A DNA stretch of 64,000 bases, taken from positions 2,348,001 through 2,412,000 of the forward strand of contig NZ_CP118247.1 of the NCBI RefSeq assembly GCF_028816475.1, read 5' to 3'. Made by a program: the position numbers and the translations under genes. Below the pieces are notes generated by a model, which worked only from the letters and a program-made list of their open reading frames with translations, did no database searches and was not told where the DNA came from. This DNA comes from Devosia rhodophyticola (GTDB taxonomy: Bacteria > Pseudomonadota > Alphaproteobacteria > Rhizobiales > Devosiaceae). Shown in pieces: positions 53,799 to 63,191 of this stretch (positions within the stretch are counted from its first letter, which is position 1; each line of letters begins with the position of its first letter).

Positions 53799-53813
53799 GC
53801 AGGAGTCCAAGCC

Positions 53814-55475
53814 ATGTCATCAACCCCATTTGCCCCCGAAGAGCGCCTCGACCTTGGCGAACACGGTCGTGAACTGATCCTTGATGCGCGCCATGTGGCG
53901 GTGGATTTCAAGGTTGAGGGTGGAATTGTCCACGCTGTACGCGATGTCTCGTTTCAGCTGCACAAGGGAGAAACCATTGCGCTGGTAGGCGAGAGTGGTT
54001 CGGGAAAATCCGTAACGGCGCGCACGCTGATGAAATTGTTGACGAAGCGCGCAACGATTGCGCCTCAGACCAAGGTCACGCTCAGCGGCAAAGACATCGT
54101 GGCAATGAGCGACAAGGCCATGCGCAAGCTGCGTGGCAATGATCTGTCGATGATCTTTCAAGAGCCGATGAGCTCGCTCAATCCGGTATATACGATTGGT
54201 CAGCAGCTTTGCGAGATTTTGCATCTACACAACAAGATCAGCCGCAAGGAAGCCATGGAGCGAGCCGAGGCCCTGCTTGAGGAGGTACAGATTCCCGAGC
54301 CCGGCGCGCGGCTGCGGCAATATCCACACCAGATGTCGGGCGGGCAGCGTCAGCGTGTGATGATTGCCATGGCACTGGCCAATCGACCCGATGTGCTCAT
54401 TGCCGACGAGCCAACGACGGCGCTCGATGTGACGGTTCAGGCGCAGATCCTCAATCTGATCAAGGATCTCAAATCCAAATACGGCATGGCAGTGATCCTG
54501 ATTACCCATGATCTGACCATCGTCCGGCAGTTTTCCGACTATGTCTATGTCATGCAAAATGGGGCGGTGCAGGAGCACAATGCAACCGAAGCACTGTTTG
54601 AAAATCCGCAGCACTCCTATACACGGCACCTGTTGGCGTCCGAACCCAAGGGGGTCGCCAATCCTCTCGGTGATATGCGCGAGACGATGCTAGAGGGCAA
54701 GGACGTCAAGGTTTCCTTTACTCTCAAGCGCGGTGGATTCTTTAAGCCTGACTTTTTCGAACTTGTAGCCGTTGATAGACTGAGCCTCAAATTGCAGCGC
54801 CACGAAACGCTTGGCATTGTGGGCGAAAGCGGGTCGGGAAAGACCACGTTCGGGCAGGCGATGATCCGGCTGATTTCCAATCAGGGTGGCGAAATATATT
54901 TTGACGGGGAACCGATCCACAACAGGAACCGCCAAGGCATGCGACCGCTACGCAGCCGGATGCAGATCGTGTTTCAGGACCCGTTTGCGTCGCTCAATCC
55001 ACGCATGTCGATCCGGCAGATCATCGAAGAGGGCCTGATCGTCAACAATATCGGTGCCAATGGGCGCGAGCGACTGGACCGGGTGCGACAAGCGCTTGAG
55101 GACTCAGGATTGCCGAGCACGATATTGCAGCGCTTTCCGCATGAATTTTCTGGCGGTCAACGCCAGCGCATCGCCATCGCCCGCGCCGTTGCGATGGAGC
55201 CGGAATTTATCCTGCTTGATGAACCTACTTCTGCACTCGATCTGTCGGTGCAGGCACAGATTATCGACCTGTTGCGCAAACTGCAGGACGAAAAAGGCCT
55301 CAGCTATCTGTTCATTTCGCATGACCTCAAGGTGGTGCGTGCACTGTGTCACCGGGTATTGGTGATGCAGAACGGCAAGATCGTCGAGCAGGGGCCGGTC
55401 AACGAGGTTCTGGTCAATCCCCAGACCGAATATACGGCGCGCCTGGTGCGCGCTGCGTTTGAAATTGCTGCATAG
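53814..55475 (+). CDS. ABC transporter ATP-binding protein, tandem fused DppD-DppF type
   Basis: A 553-aa fusion of two ABC ATPases. The first half has Walker A GESGSGKS, signature MSGGQRQRVMIAMALA and Walker B VLIADEPTTALDVT; the second repeats them with GESGSGKT, FSGGQRQRIAIARAVA and FILLDEPTSALDLS. Each half has an oligopeptide-type C-terminal extension (LLASEPKG near the first). It energises the two permeases before it in the same operon. The fused form is known from sugar and peptide systems of rhizobia. Confidence 0.93.
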   Translation: MSSTPFAPEERLDLGEHGRELILDARHVAVDFKVEGGIVHAVRDVSFQLHKGETIALVGESGSGKSVTARTLMKLLTKRATIAPQTKVTLSGKDIVAMSDKAMRKLRGNDLSMIFQEPMSSLNPVYTIGQQLCEILHLHNKISRKEAMERAEALLEEVQIPEPGARLRQYPHQMSGGQRQRVMIAMALANRPDVLIADEPTTALDVTVQAQILNLIKDLKSKYGMAVILITHDLTIVRQFSDYVYVMQNGAVQEHNATEALFENPQHSYTRHLLASEPKGVANPLGDMRETMLEGKDVKVSFTLKRGGFFKPDFFELVAVDRLSLKLQRHETLGIVGESGSGKTTFGQAMIRLISNQGGEIYFDGEPIHNRNRQGMRPLRSRMQIVFQDPFASLNPRMSIRQIIEEGLIVNNIGANGRERLDRVRQALEDSGLPSTILQRFPHEFSGGQRQRIAIARAVAMEPEFILLDEPTSALDLSVQAQIIDLLRKLQDEKGLSYLFISHDLKVVRALCHRVLVMQNGKIVEQGPVNEVLVNPQTEYTARLVRAAFEIAA

Positions 55476-55493
55476 CATTTTGGAGAGTTTTCC

Positions 55494-56861
55494 ATGTCAC
55501 AGCCTAAACTAACCGTCATCGGCGCCGGCTCGGCCGTCTTCATGAAAAATATCGTTGGCGATATTTTGCAGCGCCCGGCGCTCAAGGGTACACATGTTTC
55601 CCTGATGGACATCAATCCGGTGCGGCTTGCCGAGAGTGAAACCATCGTGCGTAAGATGATTTCAACCCTTGATGTGCCGGCAACGGTTTCGACCCATTCC
55701 AATCAGCGCGAAGCACTAGATGGTGCCCATTTCGTTCTGGTCTGTTTCCAGATCGGTGGTTTCAAGCCCTCGACCATGGTCGATTTCGACGTGCCCAAAA
55801 AGTACAAGCTCAACCACACAATTGCAGATACGCTGGGCGTTGGCGGGATCATGCGTGGCCTGCGCACGGTGCCGCACTTGTGGAGTATCTGCGAGGACAT
55901 GCTGCAAGTCTGCCCGGATGCCACCATGCTGCAATATGTCAATCCGATGGCTATCAACACCTGGGCGATTGCTGAAAAATACCCGACGATCAAACAGGTT
56001 GGCCTCTGCCACTCGGTGCAGGGGACGGCCATGGAACTGGCCCATGATCTGGACATACCCTATAGCGAAATCCGATACCGCTCGGCGGGTATCAACCATA
56101 TGGCGTTTTACCTGAAATTCGAGCATCGCCAACCCGATGGGTCGTACCGTGATCTCTATCCGGATTTGCTCAGGGGTTATCGCGAAGGCCGGTTCCCCAA
56201 GGCTAGCTCGAATCCGCGCTGCCCTAACAAGGTGCGCTATGAGATGCTGACGCGTCTTGGCTATTTTGTCACCGAAAGTTCGGAACATTTTGCCGAGTAC
56301 ACGCCCTATTTCATCAAGGAAGGGCGCGAGGATATCATCGAGAAATTCGGCATTCCGATCGACGAATATCCGCGTCGATGCGTCGAACAGATTGCCAAAT
56401 GGGAAAAATTGTATGGCGATTATTCCAAGGCCGAGCGGATCGAGGTTGAACAGTCCAAAGAGTATGCATCAGAGATCGCGAATTCTATCTGGACCGGCGA
56501 GCCTTCGGTGATTTATGGCAATGTCGTCAATCGCGGTGTGATCACGTCGCTCCCGAACAACGCTGCGGTTGAAGTGCCGTGCCTTGTTGATCAGAACGGG
56601 TTGCAGCCGACTTATATCGGCGAGCTTCCACCGCAATTGACCGCCCTGATGCGCACCAACATCAATGTGCAGGAACTGACAGTCAAAGCCATCATGGAGG
56701 AAAATCGCGAGCATATTTATCATGCCGCGATGATGGATCCGCATACGGCGGCAGAGCTAGATCTCGAACAGATATGGAACCTCGTCGATGATTTGATCGC
56801 GGCCCATGGAACTTGGTTGCCCGACTGGACACACGGCCCGAAAAAACAGCGTGTCGCCTGA
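55494..56861 (+). CDS. Family 4 glycosidase, MelA-type alpha-galactosidase
   Basis: NAD- and metal-dependent GH4 enzyme of 455 aa. The Rossmann start is VIGAGSAVF (residues 8-16). The metal motif is CHSV at residues 172-175, and YVNPMAINTW and GINHMAFYLKFE are also typical. In GH4, CHSV marks alpha-galactosidases such as MelA, while the phospho-glycosidases carry CN(V/I)P or CDMP. It closes the importer operon, 18 bases after the ATPase gene, so imported alpha-galactosides are probably cleaved inside the cell. A bidirectional terminator follows. Confidence 0.88.
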   Translation: MSQPKLTVIGAGSAVFMKNIVGDILQRPALKGTHVSLMDINPVRLAESETIVRKMISTLDVPATVSTHSNQREALDGAHFVLVCFQIGGFKPSTMVDFDVPKKYKLNHTIADTLGVGGIMRGLRTVPHLWSICEDMLQVCPDATMLQYVNPMAINTWAIAEKYPTIKQVGLCHSVQGTAMELAHDLDIPYSEIRYRSAGINHMAFYLKFEHRQPDGSYRDLYPDLLRGYREGRFPKASSNPRCPNKVRYEMLTRLGYFVTESSEHFAEYTPYFIKEGREDIIEKFGIPIDEYPRRCVEQIAKWEKLYGDYSKAERIEVEQSKEYASEIANSIWTGEPSVIYGNVVNRGVITSLPNNAAVEVPCLVDQNGLQPTYIGELPPQLTALMRTNINVQELTVKAIMEENREHIYHAAMMDPHTAAELDLEQIWNLVDDLIAAHGTWLPDWTHGPKKQRVA

Positions 56862-56883
56862 ATTAGACTAGCGAGCCTCCCTG

Positions 56884-56924
56884 CGAATGACCCCGGTGCC
56901 CTGTGCCGGGGTCATTTGCGTTTT
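56884..56924. terminator. Bidirectional terminator between the GH4 gene and the halogenase gene
   Basis: A stem of ten perfect pairs (ATGACCCCGG 56887-56896, CCGGGGTCAT 56906-56915), extended by a few outer pairs, with TTTT at 56921-56924. It ends the importer operon and the convergent halogenase gene. Confidence 0.85.
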
Positions 56925-56927
56925 CGG

Positions 56928-58469
56928 TCACTCCATCGCGTTTATCAATTCATAAAACTTGGCGTGCGGCAGGGCGACATTGGCTGCGGCGCGATATTCG
57001 CGGGTCAAACTATCGACAGTTTGACGCGCAAAGCTGCGTAGTTTTGGCGTTTGGGCCATTTCCTGACGTGCCAAGCCTGCATCCAACAGGCCCAACCCAT
57101 CCAGGACGGGGTAATGGAGTTGGGATTCCACATGCGGTAGTCCGCCCAGAAATGCCGGGAAGTGTTCATGGCGCGGCATGGAGTGTTTCCAATACTCAAG
57201 TCTTTCTCGGGTTTCGCCATGGATGCGATTTTCGGTTACATCGCGCCAGAAGGGTGTGTCATCTCGCTCTGTCATGTAGTGAAGACTGACAAAGCTGCGG
57301 AAATCATCGACCTGGCGGGCGATGCGGGCATTGTAATCAGCGCGATGGTTTGAGGTCATCGCGCTGGGGTCGCGCAGGAAATGTTCTGCGAACAGCATCA
57401 TTTGCACGATGGTGCCGTGAATCGAGGTGGATTCGAGCGGTTCCAGAAAGCTCGAGCTCAAACCTACTGCAACGCAGTTGCCGATCCATGCATTTTCAAG
57501 CCGTCCGGCATCAAGTTTTATGTCGTTACGCACGTCGATCTCATGGCCAAGGCTCTGTTCTATTTCTGCCTTTGCTTCGTCAGCACTGATGAACTGATCA
57601 GAAAAAACATAGCCACAGCCATAGCGCTCTTGCGTGGGAATTTTCCACATCCAGCCATTATTCTGCGCCCAGGCCAGCGTGTGATTGGGAATGGCCTCGC
57701 CTTCTGGAATTGGCAGCCAGAAGGGGAGCGCACGGTTGACCGGAAGTGCATCACCGAAACTAAGCCAATTGGCCTGCATTTCCTTTAAAATCAGGCGCTT
57801 GCGGAATCCGGTGGCGTCGATGAAAAAGTCACCCGCCAGACTTTGGCCATCTTCCATTTCAAGGGAAATGATGTCACCGGTTACGGGATCACGTGCGACT
57901 TCGGCAACAGTGGCATCGATGATCTCAATGCCTTTGGACTGGCGTTTCAGATATTGGCCGACGCGTGCCTGATCAAACTGATAGGCGTAGTGAAACGGCC
58001 CCAGCGCGATCAGGGAGCCGTCCGGCTTTTGCGCATAGGGGGCCTTGTTGGCTTGAAACAGATGTTCGAACAAATGCATGTCCTGCACCGGTCGACCAGC
58101 GGCAACGCTAAAGACATTGAGGTAGTCCGAGGGCGCGCCTTTGGGGGCAGCTATGACCTGATGCGGATCATCAATGGGGCCGAAATAGCTGTGGCCCTTT
58201 TGGCGCCAATCCTGATGCCGAATGCCCAGTTTGATCGTGGCGCGAGTTTCGCGCAGGAAGGCGAACTCATCCAGATCAAAATGTTTTAGGAAAATACGGA
58301 AAACAGCGGTGGTGGATTCACCGACACCGACGGTGGGAATCTTTGAGGATTCGACGACGGAAAAGCGCGCGTTGAGCTTTTGCCGTTTGGCGGTATCCTG
58401 CAGAATAAATGCGGCTAACCAGCCGGCAGTGCCGCCGCCGACGATAACGAAATGACTCGGTTTTTCCAT
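56928..58469 (-). CDS. Flavin-dependent tryptophan-halogenase-family protein
   Basis: A 513-aa flavoprotein. FAD-binding GGGTAGW is at residues 11-17, VGVGEST at 47-53, a lysine at 80 in ATIKLGIRHQD occupies the place of the catalytic Lys79 of PrnA, the halogenase motif WMWKIP is at 273-278, and SSFLEPLESTSI holds the Glu region. All known key residues are therefore present. Biochemically studied members halogenate free tryptophan or indoles, but many homologues lie beside sugar genes and their substrate is unknown. It lies between two GH4 genes with an AraC regulator nearby; no partner flavin reductase or biosynthetic gene is next to it. Confidence 0.87.
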   Translation of the reverse strand: MEKPSHFVIVGGGTAGWLAAFILQDTAKRQKLNARFSVVESSKIPTVGVGESTTAVFRIFLKHFDLDEFAFLRETRATIKLGIRHQDWRQKGHSYFGPIDDPHQVIAAPKGAPSDYLNVFSVAAGRPVQDMHLFEHLFQANKAPYAQKPDGSLIALGPFHYAYQFDQARVGQYLKRQSKGIEIIDATVAEVARDPVTGDIISLEMEDGQSLAGDFFIDATGFRKRLILKEMQANWLSFGDALPVNRALPFWLPIPEGEAIPNHTLAWAQNNGWMWKIPTQERYGCGYVFSDQFISADEAKAEIEQSLGHEIDVRNDIKLDAGRLENAWIGNCVAVGLSSSFLEPLESTSIHGTIVQMMLFAEHFLRDPSAMTSNHRADYNARIARQVDDFRSFVSLHYMTERDDTPFWRDVTENRIHGETRERLEYWKHSMPRHEHFPAFLGGLPHVESQLHYPVLDGLGLLDAGLARQEMAQTPKLRSFARQTVDSLTREYRAAANVALPHAKFYELINAME

Positions 58470-58554
58470 GCCTTAGGATCTCCCGTGTTCAATTCTAGGA
58501 GTAAGTGGGGCGTCCCACAAGGGGCGCCCGCATGGAGATGGAAATCGACGAAAA

Positions 58555-60009
58555 CTAGTGGTGGCCGCCGGTTACCTCGCGTAGTTCCTCAACGGAACGC
58601 ACCCGCTTGCGGGCAGCACCCTGCCAATCGCTGGTCTTGACGGTTGACTTGGCCAGCCGTTGCTTGGCAGCGGGAACGGCGCTGGCATATTGGGGCAGCC
58701 ATTGAGCCTGTGCGACCACCAATTCATCGACCATTTGCCAGACTTCGTCGGGTGTGCAGATGGCGCCGACAAGTGGGTCGTGCAGCACGGCAAGTTTGAG
58801 CATGTCGATATCCCCGGTCACTGCTGCTTCGACCGACATGCGCTGCACTGAAATTGAGGCGGAGCAGGTGGCGGCGCAGGCAAGCGGCAAGGTTATGCCT
58901 TCGACCATATTGAGGCCGAAACGGTCAACGAAGCCAGGACTTTCTATGATGGCATCGTCGGGCAAATTGGCAATGATACCGTTGTTGGGCACGTTGAAAT
59001 GGCCCCGATAGGTGCGGCCGGTTTCCATGGCTTCGATGATATAGGAAGCGTGCTCGCTAGTGCGCTTGTGCTGGCTTAGGGGTTTGGCGGCCTGCTCGAG
59101 GAACACCGGAAAATCGGTTTCAAACCAGTTGCGGCGCTCGGTGGAATAGCGCAGGTAGCCACCGGTCTCGCCGTGGATCCAGTCGGACATATCGATCCAC
59201 TTGCTGATTTCCTCGGGACGCTTGCGATACCACGGAAGATATTCGGAAAGGTGTCCGTTGCTTTCGGTTGAATAGACGCCAAAACGCTTGAGTACGTCGA
59301 TGCGCACTTTTTCCTGCTTGGAGTAGGCTGGGTGGGCCTCAAAGGCGGCAATCAGTTCGTCTTTTTCAACCTTACGGCCCTTGGCCCGGATGTCGATGTA
59401 CCAAGTCTGATGGTTGATGCCCGAGCAGATATAATCCAGTTCGTCATCTTCGACTCCCAGGACGCGCGCAATTTGCTCGGCGCCGTGTTGCACGCCATGG
59501 CAAAGGCCGATGGTTTGCACGCCACCGTAGGCATTGGCAGCCCAGGTGTTCATGGCCATAGGATTTGCGTAGTTGAGAAAAACCGCGCCCGGTTCGGCCA
59601 CTTCCCGGATGTCCTTGCAGAAATCGAGGATCACCGGAATGTTGCGCTGGCCATAAAGGATGCCGCCGGCGCAAAGGGTGTCACCGACGCATTGGTCGAC
59701 GCCATACTTGAGCGGCACCGAGATGTCAGTTGCGAAGGCTTCCAGCCCGCCAACGCGCACACAGCTCATGATGTAACGCGCGCCTGTTAGCGCCTGCCGC
59801 CTGTCGGTGGTTGTCGTTACCGTGGCGGGCAAATTGTTGACCGAGATGATTTTGCCGATGATCTGCCCAATCATATCCAAATTGTGCGGATTGGTATCGG
59901 TCAAGGCAAATTCGACGCTGCTGAATTCGGGTACTTTGAGCAGGTCAGATATCAGGGTTTTGGTAAAGCCAACTGATCCAGCGCCAATCACGGCAATCTT
60001 GAACGACAT
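58555..60009 (-). CDS. Family 4 glycosidase with a CHGV motif
   Basis: A 484-aa NAD- and metal-dependent GH4 protein (VIGAGSVGF, residues 7-15). It carries CHGV at residues 170-173, unlike the CHSV of the other GH4 enzyme in the locus. NYANPMAMNTW and GINHQTWYIDI are typical. The third motif residue tracks specificity in GH4; CHG has been linked to alpha-galacturonidases of the LplD type, so the substrate may differ from that of the first enzyme. It is divergent from the second AraC gene, 104 bases apart, and lies 85 bases upstream of the halogenase gene on the same strand. Confidence 0.85.
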   Translation of the reverse strand: MSFKIAVIGAGSVGFTKTLISDLLKVPEFSSVEFALTDTNPHNLDMIGQIIGKIISVNNLPATVTTTTDRRQALTGARYIMSCVRVGGLEAFATDISVPLKYGVDQCVGDTLCAGGILYGQRNIPVILDFCKDIREVAEPGAVFLNYANPMAMNTWAANAYGGVQTIGLCHGVQHGAEQIARVLGVEDDELDYICSGINHQTWYIDIRAKGRKVEKDELIAAFEAHPAYSKQEKVRIDVLKRFGVYSTESNGHLSEYLPWYRKRPEEISKWIDMSDWIHGETGGYLRYSTERRNWFETDFPVFLEQAAKPLSQHKRTSEHASYIIEAMETGRTYRGHFNVPNNGIIANLPDDAIIESPGFVDRFGLNMVEGITLPLACAATCSASISVQRMSVEAAVTGDIDMLKLAVLHDPLVGAICTPDEVWQMVDELVVAQAQWLPQYASAVPAAKQRLAKSTVKTSDWQGAARKRVRSVEELREVTGGHH

Positions 60010-60113
60010 GGTAATCCTCCGATGTGCGGGCGTCGCCCGAATATTGCCTGTTCATCACTAGCCGAGGCGGCCGAACTAATGTAGAGAAAGGTCATGCGAA
60101 GAAGGGTAATATT

Positions 60114-60989
60114 GTGCTCAAGGACCTGATCGAATACGGCCACGCAGTCCGTGCGGTTGACGTCCCCATGGGCAGTCTGAACCTGCATTGCATGGTGCGC
60201 AGCGCCGGGTACGAACAGCGCATGAACGAGGTATATTCTTGGGATGGGCTGAAACGTGGCAATGATCCGTTCGTGGTTATTCAACATACATTGGCGGGCC
60301 GCGGGCATCTGGATTATTCGGGCACCCGCTATTTGGTGGAGCCTGGGCAAACCATGGCGCTAACATTTCCCCATGCCAACCGATATTGGTTGGAGCAGGG
60401 GGAGAGCTGGGACTATTTCTGGCTGGTGTTAAATGGGCGCGAGGCTTTGCGGGTGACCCACGGCGTGATTGAACGGGCAGGGCCTGTGTTCAATATGGGT
60501 GGGCAGGCGATTGACCGGCTAGCGTCGGCGTGCCTTGGGATAATCGGCGGTGGAATCGACCAATCGGGTGCGGCCTCTGCGGCGGCATACGCAGCGGTAA
60601 TGGCGCTCCACGACGGCATGCTGGAGGGGCGACATGCGCCCATTGAAGAACTGCCAGCGGCAGTTGAGCGGGTAAAGGCTTATATCGATGCCAATCTGGG
60701 ATCGGTACTAGATGTTGAAAGGCTGGCGCGGATCGCGGGCACGAGCCGGTGGCATTTTGTGCGGCAGTTCTCGGGCGCGGTCGGCGAGGCGCCATCGCAC
60801 TATCTTTTTCGCGCCCGGATGGAGCGGGCCAGCCGGCTACTGTTGGCGACTGATATGAGCATTGGCGCAATAGCGGCGGCTTGTGGATTTTCTAATGGCA
60901 ATTATCTGGCCAAGTCGTTCCGGCGCACCTACGGTATGGCACCGCTGGCGTTCCGAAACGCTAATCGTGACAGGGCGCTCGGCAATTAG
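60114..60989 (+). CDS. Second AraC-family regulator of the glycosidase locus
   Basis: A 291-aa protein with a cupin-type N-terminal sensor (HLDYSGTRYLVEPGQTMALTFPHANRYWLEQGESWDYFWLVLNG) and a C-terminal AraC domain (VERVKAYIDANLGSVLDVERLARIAGTSRWHFVRQFSGAVGEAPSHYLFRARMERASRLLLATDMSIGAIAAACGFSNGNYLAKSFRRTYGMAP). I place the start at GTG 60114 (VLKDLIEYGHAV) because AGAAGGG lies seven bases before it; an in-frame ATG 90 bases earlier lacks a site. It is divergent from the CHGV GH4 gene, which it probably controls. The halogenase gene may share that control. Confidence 0.87.
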   Translation: MLKDLIEYGHAVRAVDVPMGSLNLHCMVRSAGYEQRMNEVYSWDGLKRGNDPFVVIQHTLAGRGHLDYSGTRYLVEPGQTMALTFPHANRYWLEQGESWDYFWLVLNGREALRVTHGVIERAGPVFNMGGQAIDRLASACLGIIGGGIDQSGAASAAAYAAVMALHDGMLEGRHAPIEELPAAVERVKAYIDANLGSVLDVERLARIAGTSRWHFVRQFSGAVGEAPSHYLFRARMERASRLLLATDMSIGAIAAACGFSNGNYLAKSFRRTYGMAPLAFRNANRDRALGN

Positions 60990-61028
60990 AACGGGGCCGT
61001 TCATCAAGCGCCACCCCAATAGTCGTTA

Positions 61029-61805
61029 TCAGTCTTCGCGATAGATGTTGAACGGACCGAACGCCTGCGTCGTTGCCATCATCTGCAAGCGGTTGACGTT
61101 GAAATGGCGCGGCAGAATGGTCGTCCAGAAGATCGATTCTGCGATATCGTCGGCGTTCATGGCGACGGTATTTACGTAGGGCTTTCCGGCCCGATCAGCG
61201 TCGCCCTTGAAACGCACCAGGGAAAATTCGGTTTCGGTCAGGCCGGGCTCGATATTGGTGACACGTACATTCTTGCCTTGCAGATCGGCCCGAAGATTGA
61301 GCGCGAACTGTTTGACGAAGGCTTTGGACGCGCCATAAACGCCACTGCCGGGATAGGCATAATCACCCGCCACCGAACCAATGGTGACGACATGGCCGCC
61401 GCCGCGTTCGATCATGCCGGGCAAGAGGGCCCGAACGGTGTAGAGAAGACCATTTATGTTTGTGGCCACCATGGTGTCCCAGTCGTCTTCGTCAGCTTCG
61501 TAGGCAGGCTGAAGCCCGAGGGCCAGACCCGCATTGGCCAGAACAACATTAATGTTGGCGAAGGGGGCGGGAATGGCGGCAATTGCCGCCTTGAGCGCGG
61601 CGCGATCCTGAACGTCGAGGGTAATGATATGGCATTTGTCGGCGCCCAGTTCGGCCTGCAAGGCCTCAAGTCGCTCGGTACGGCGACCGGTGGCGATGAT
61701 CTTCGCTCCCTCTGCAACATAGCGGCGCGCTGCGGCTGCGCCAAAGCCGGATGTGGCGCCGGTGATGAAAACCGTTAGTTCGGCGGGATCGAGCATTTTG
61801 TACAT
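61029..61805 (-). CDS. Short-chain dehydrogenase/reductase (YdfG-like)
   Basis: A 258-aa classical SDR. The cofactor motif is TGATSGFG and the active site is SVAGDYAYPGSGVYGASKAF. The Arg in ATGRR suggests NADPH. The closest type is YdfG, an NADP-dependent 3-hydroxy acid dehydrogenase, from NIEPGLTETEFSLVRFKGD and the C-terminal FNIYRED. It is a single gene on the minus strand, and its link to its neighbours is not evident. ATG 61805 or 61796 could be the start. Confidence 0.85.
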   Translation of the reverse strand: MYKMLDPAELTVFITGATSGFGAAAARRYVAEGAKIIATGRRTERLEALQAELGADKCHIITLDVQDRAALKAAIAAIPAPFANINVVLANAGLALGLQPAYEADEDDWDTMVATNINGLLYTVRALLPGMIERGGGHVVTIGSVAGDYAYPGSGVYGASKAFVKQFALNLRADLQGKNVRVTNIEPGLTETEFSLVRFKGDADRAGKPYVNTVAMNADDIAESIFWTTILPRHFNVNRLQMMATTQAFGPFNIYRED

Positions 61806-61994
61806 GAGTGGGCTCCCAATAATATTTCAGTTGCCGGTTAGCATGGCGCACCGGTCGATGGCAAAAAAACTGTGCCGTGGGTTGACTCATGGACCTGTCA
61901 ACATTGCGAAAAAGATAGGCAACCTTACCAAAATCTAACAAGACCCAGCGCGGTGGTACGGCTATATTTCCGTCTCACTCTAAGGGATTGGGCC

Positions 61995-63191
61995 TTGAAG
62001 ACAGTTGCTCGAGTATTGGTATTGCTGGTGGTGGTTGGTGGAACAGGCGCGGCCTGGTGGTGGAGCTTTGAAAAACCACAGGCAGCTGTGGTGCCACAAA
62101 CCGTGGAGGTCACGCGCGGCCGGATTGAAAGCACGGTGCTCGCCTCTGGTGTGCTGGAAGCTAATTCACTGGTCAGTGTCGGTGCTGAGGTTTCAGGGCG
62201 CATCGAAAGCCTTGACGTCAATTTGGGCCAGGAAATCGCCAAGGGGGATCTGATCGCCACCATCGACTCCCTTAATCAGGAAAATGCGGTCAAGGCGGCG
62301 GAGGCGGCGCTCAAACAGATCAATGCGCAAAAGCGCGTGCAGCAGGCGAACCTGTCACAGGCCGAAACCGCCCTGACGCGCGCGAATCAGATGTATGAAA
62401 AGAACCTGATTGCCCAAACCGAGTTAGAGACCGCCAAGGCAGCGGTAGAAACGGGCAAGGCGCAGATTGACGGGTTGGATGCCCAGATCACCCAGGCCAC
62501 GCTGGCGGTCGAGTCGGCGCAACTCAATTTGAGCCGTGCAAAGATTGTGGCACCGGGCGCCGGTACGGTAGTGGCTGTGCTTGTGGAAGAGGGGCAGACG
62601 GTCAATGCATCGTCGGCAACGCCGACTATTGTCAAGATTGCCGATCTCGACACCATGGTGATAAAGGCAGAAATTTCGGAGGCCGATGTCACAAGGGTGC
62701 AGCCGGGACAGCTGGTCTATTTCACCATTTTGGGTGAGCCTGACAACAAGATTGATGCGACGCTGCGCGAAATCGAACCGGCGCCTACTTCAATCAAAAC
62801 CGACGGTAGTGCCAGCGATACTGCGATTTATTATAACGGGTTGTTCGAAGTGCCCAATCCCGATCACAAGTTGCGCATTTCAATGACCGCGCAGGTCACG
62901 ATCGTCTTGGCGGCCGCTGACAATGCGCTGCTGGTGCCCAGCTCGGTGCTGCGTCAGGGTGCTAAAGGTCGCCAGACCGTGATGATTTACGATCCGACGA
63001 CCGAAGAGCGTCGCCCGGTCCCGGTAAAGGTTGGCATAAACAATAATATCCGAGCGGAAATTACCGAGGGGCTCTCGGAAGGCGAGCGAATTATCCAGAG
63101 TGGGCAGGGGGCGGCGCGAGGCACCGGCAGCAATTCGGCTGCTGGCAATGGGCGAGGCCTGGGTGGTCTTGGCGGCGGCCGGCCGCGATGA
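61995..63191 (+). CDS. macA: MacA-type periplasmic adaptor of an ABC efflux pump
   Basis: Membrane-fusion protein of the MacA/HlyD type, 398 aa. A signal anchor ([19 protein letters not shown]) is followed by the lipoyl/barrel-sandwich halves ([40 protein letters not shown], then [23 protein letters not shown]) and a long coiled coil between them ([37 protein letters not shown]). The Gly-rich tail ([21 protein letters not shown]) is unusual. The start is uncertain: TTG 61995 has GGGA upstream, and GTG 61953 and ATG 61872 are further options. The stop overlaps the macB start. Confidence 0.87.
   Translation: MKTVARVLVLLVVVGGTGAAWWWSFEKPQAAVVPQTVEVTRGRIESTVLASGVLEANSLVSVGAEVSGRIESLDVNLGQEIAKGDLIATIDSLNQENAVKAAEAALKQINAQKRVQQANLSQAETALTRANQMYEKNLIAQTELETAKAAVETGKAQIDGLDAQITQATLAVESAQLNLSRAKIVAPGAGTVVAVLVEEGQTVNASSATPTIVKIADLDTMVIKAEISEADVTRVQPGQLVYFTILGEPDNKIDATLREIEPAPTSIKTDGSASDTAIYYNGLFEVPNPDHKLRISMTAQVTIVLAAADNALLVPSSVLRQGAKGRQTVMIYDPTTEERRPVPVKVGINNNIRAEITEGLSEGERIIQSGQGAARGTGSNSAAGNGRGLGGLGGGRPR

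Noticed and set aside
57381..58289. Plus-strand reading frames opposite the halogenase gene
   Set aside because: They are fragments with Cys/Leu/Phe-rich composition and no start signals. The halogenase gene explains the region completely.
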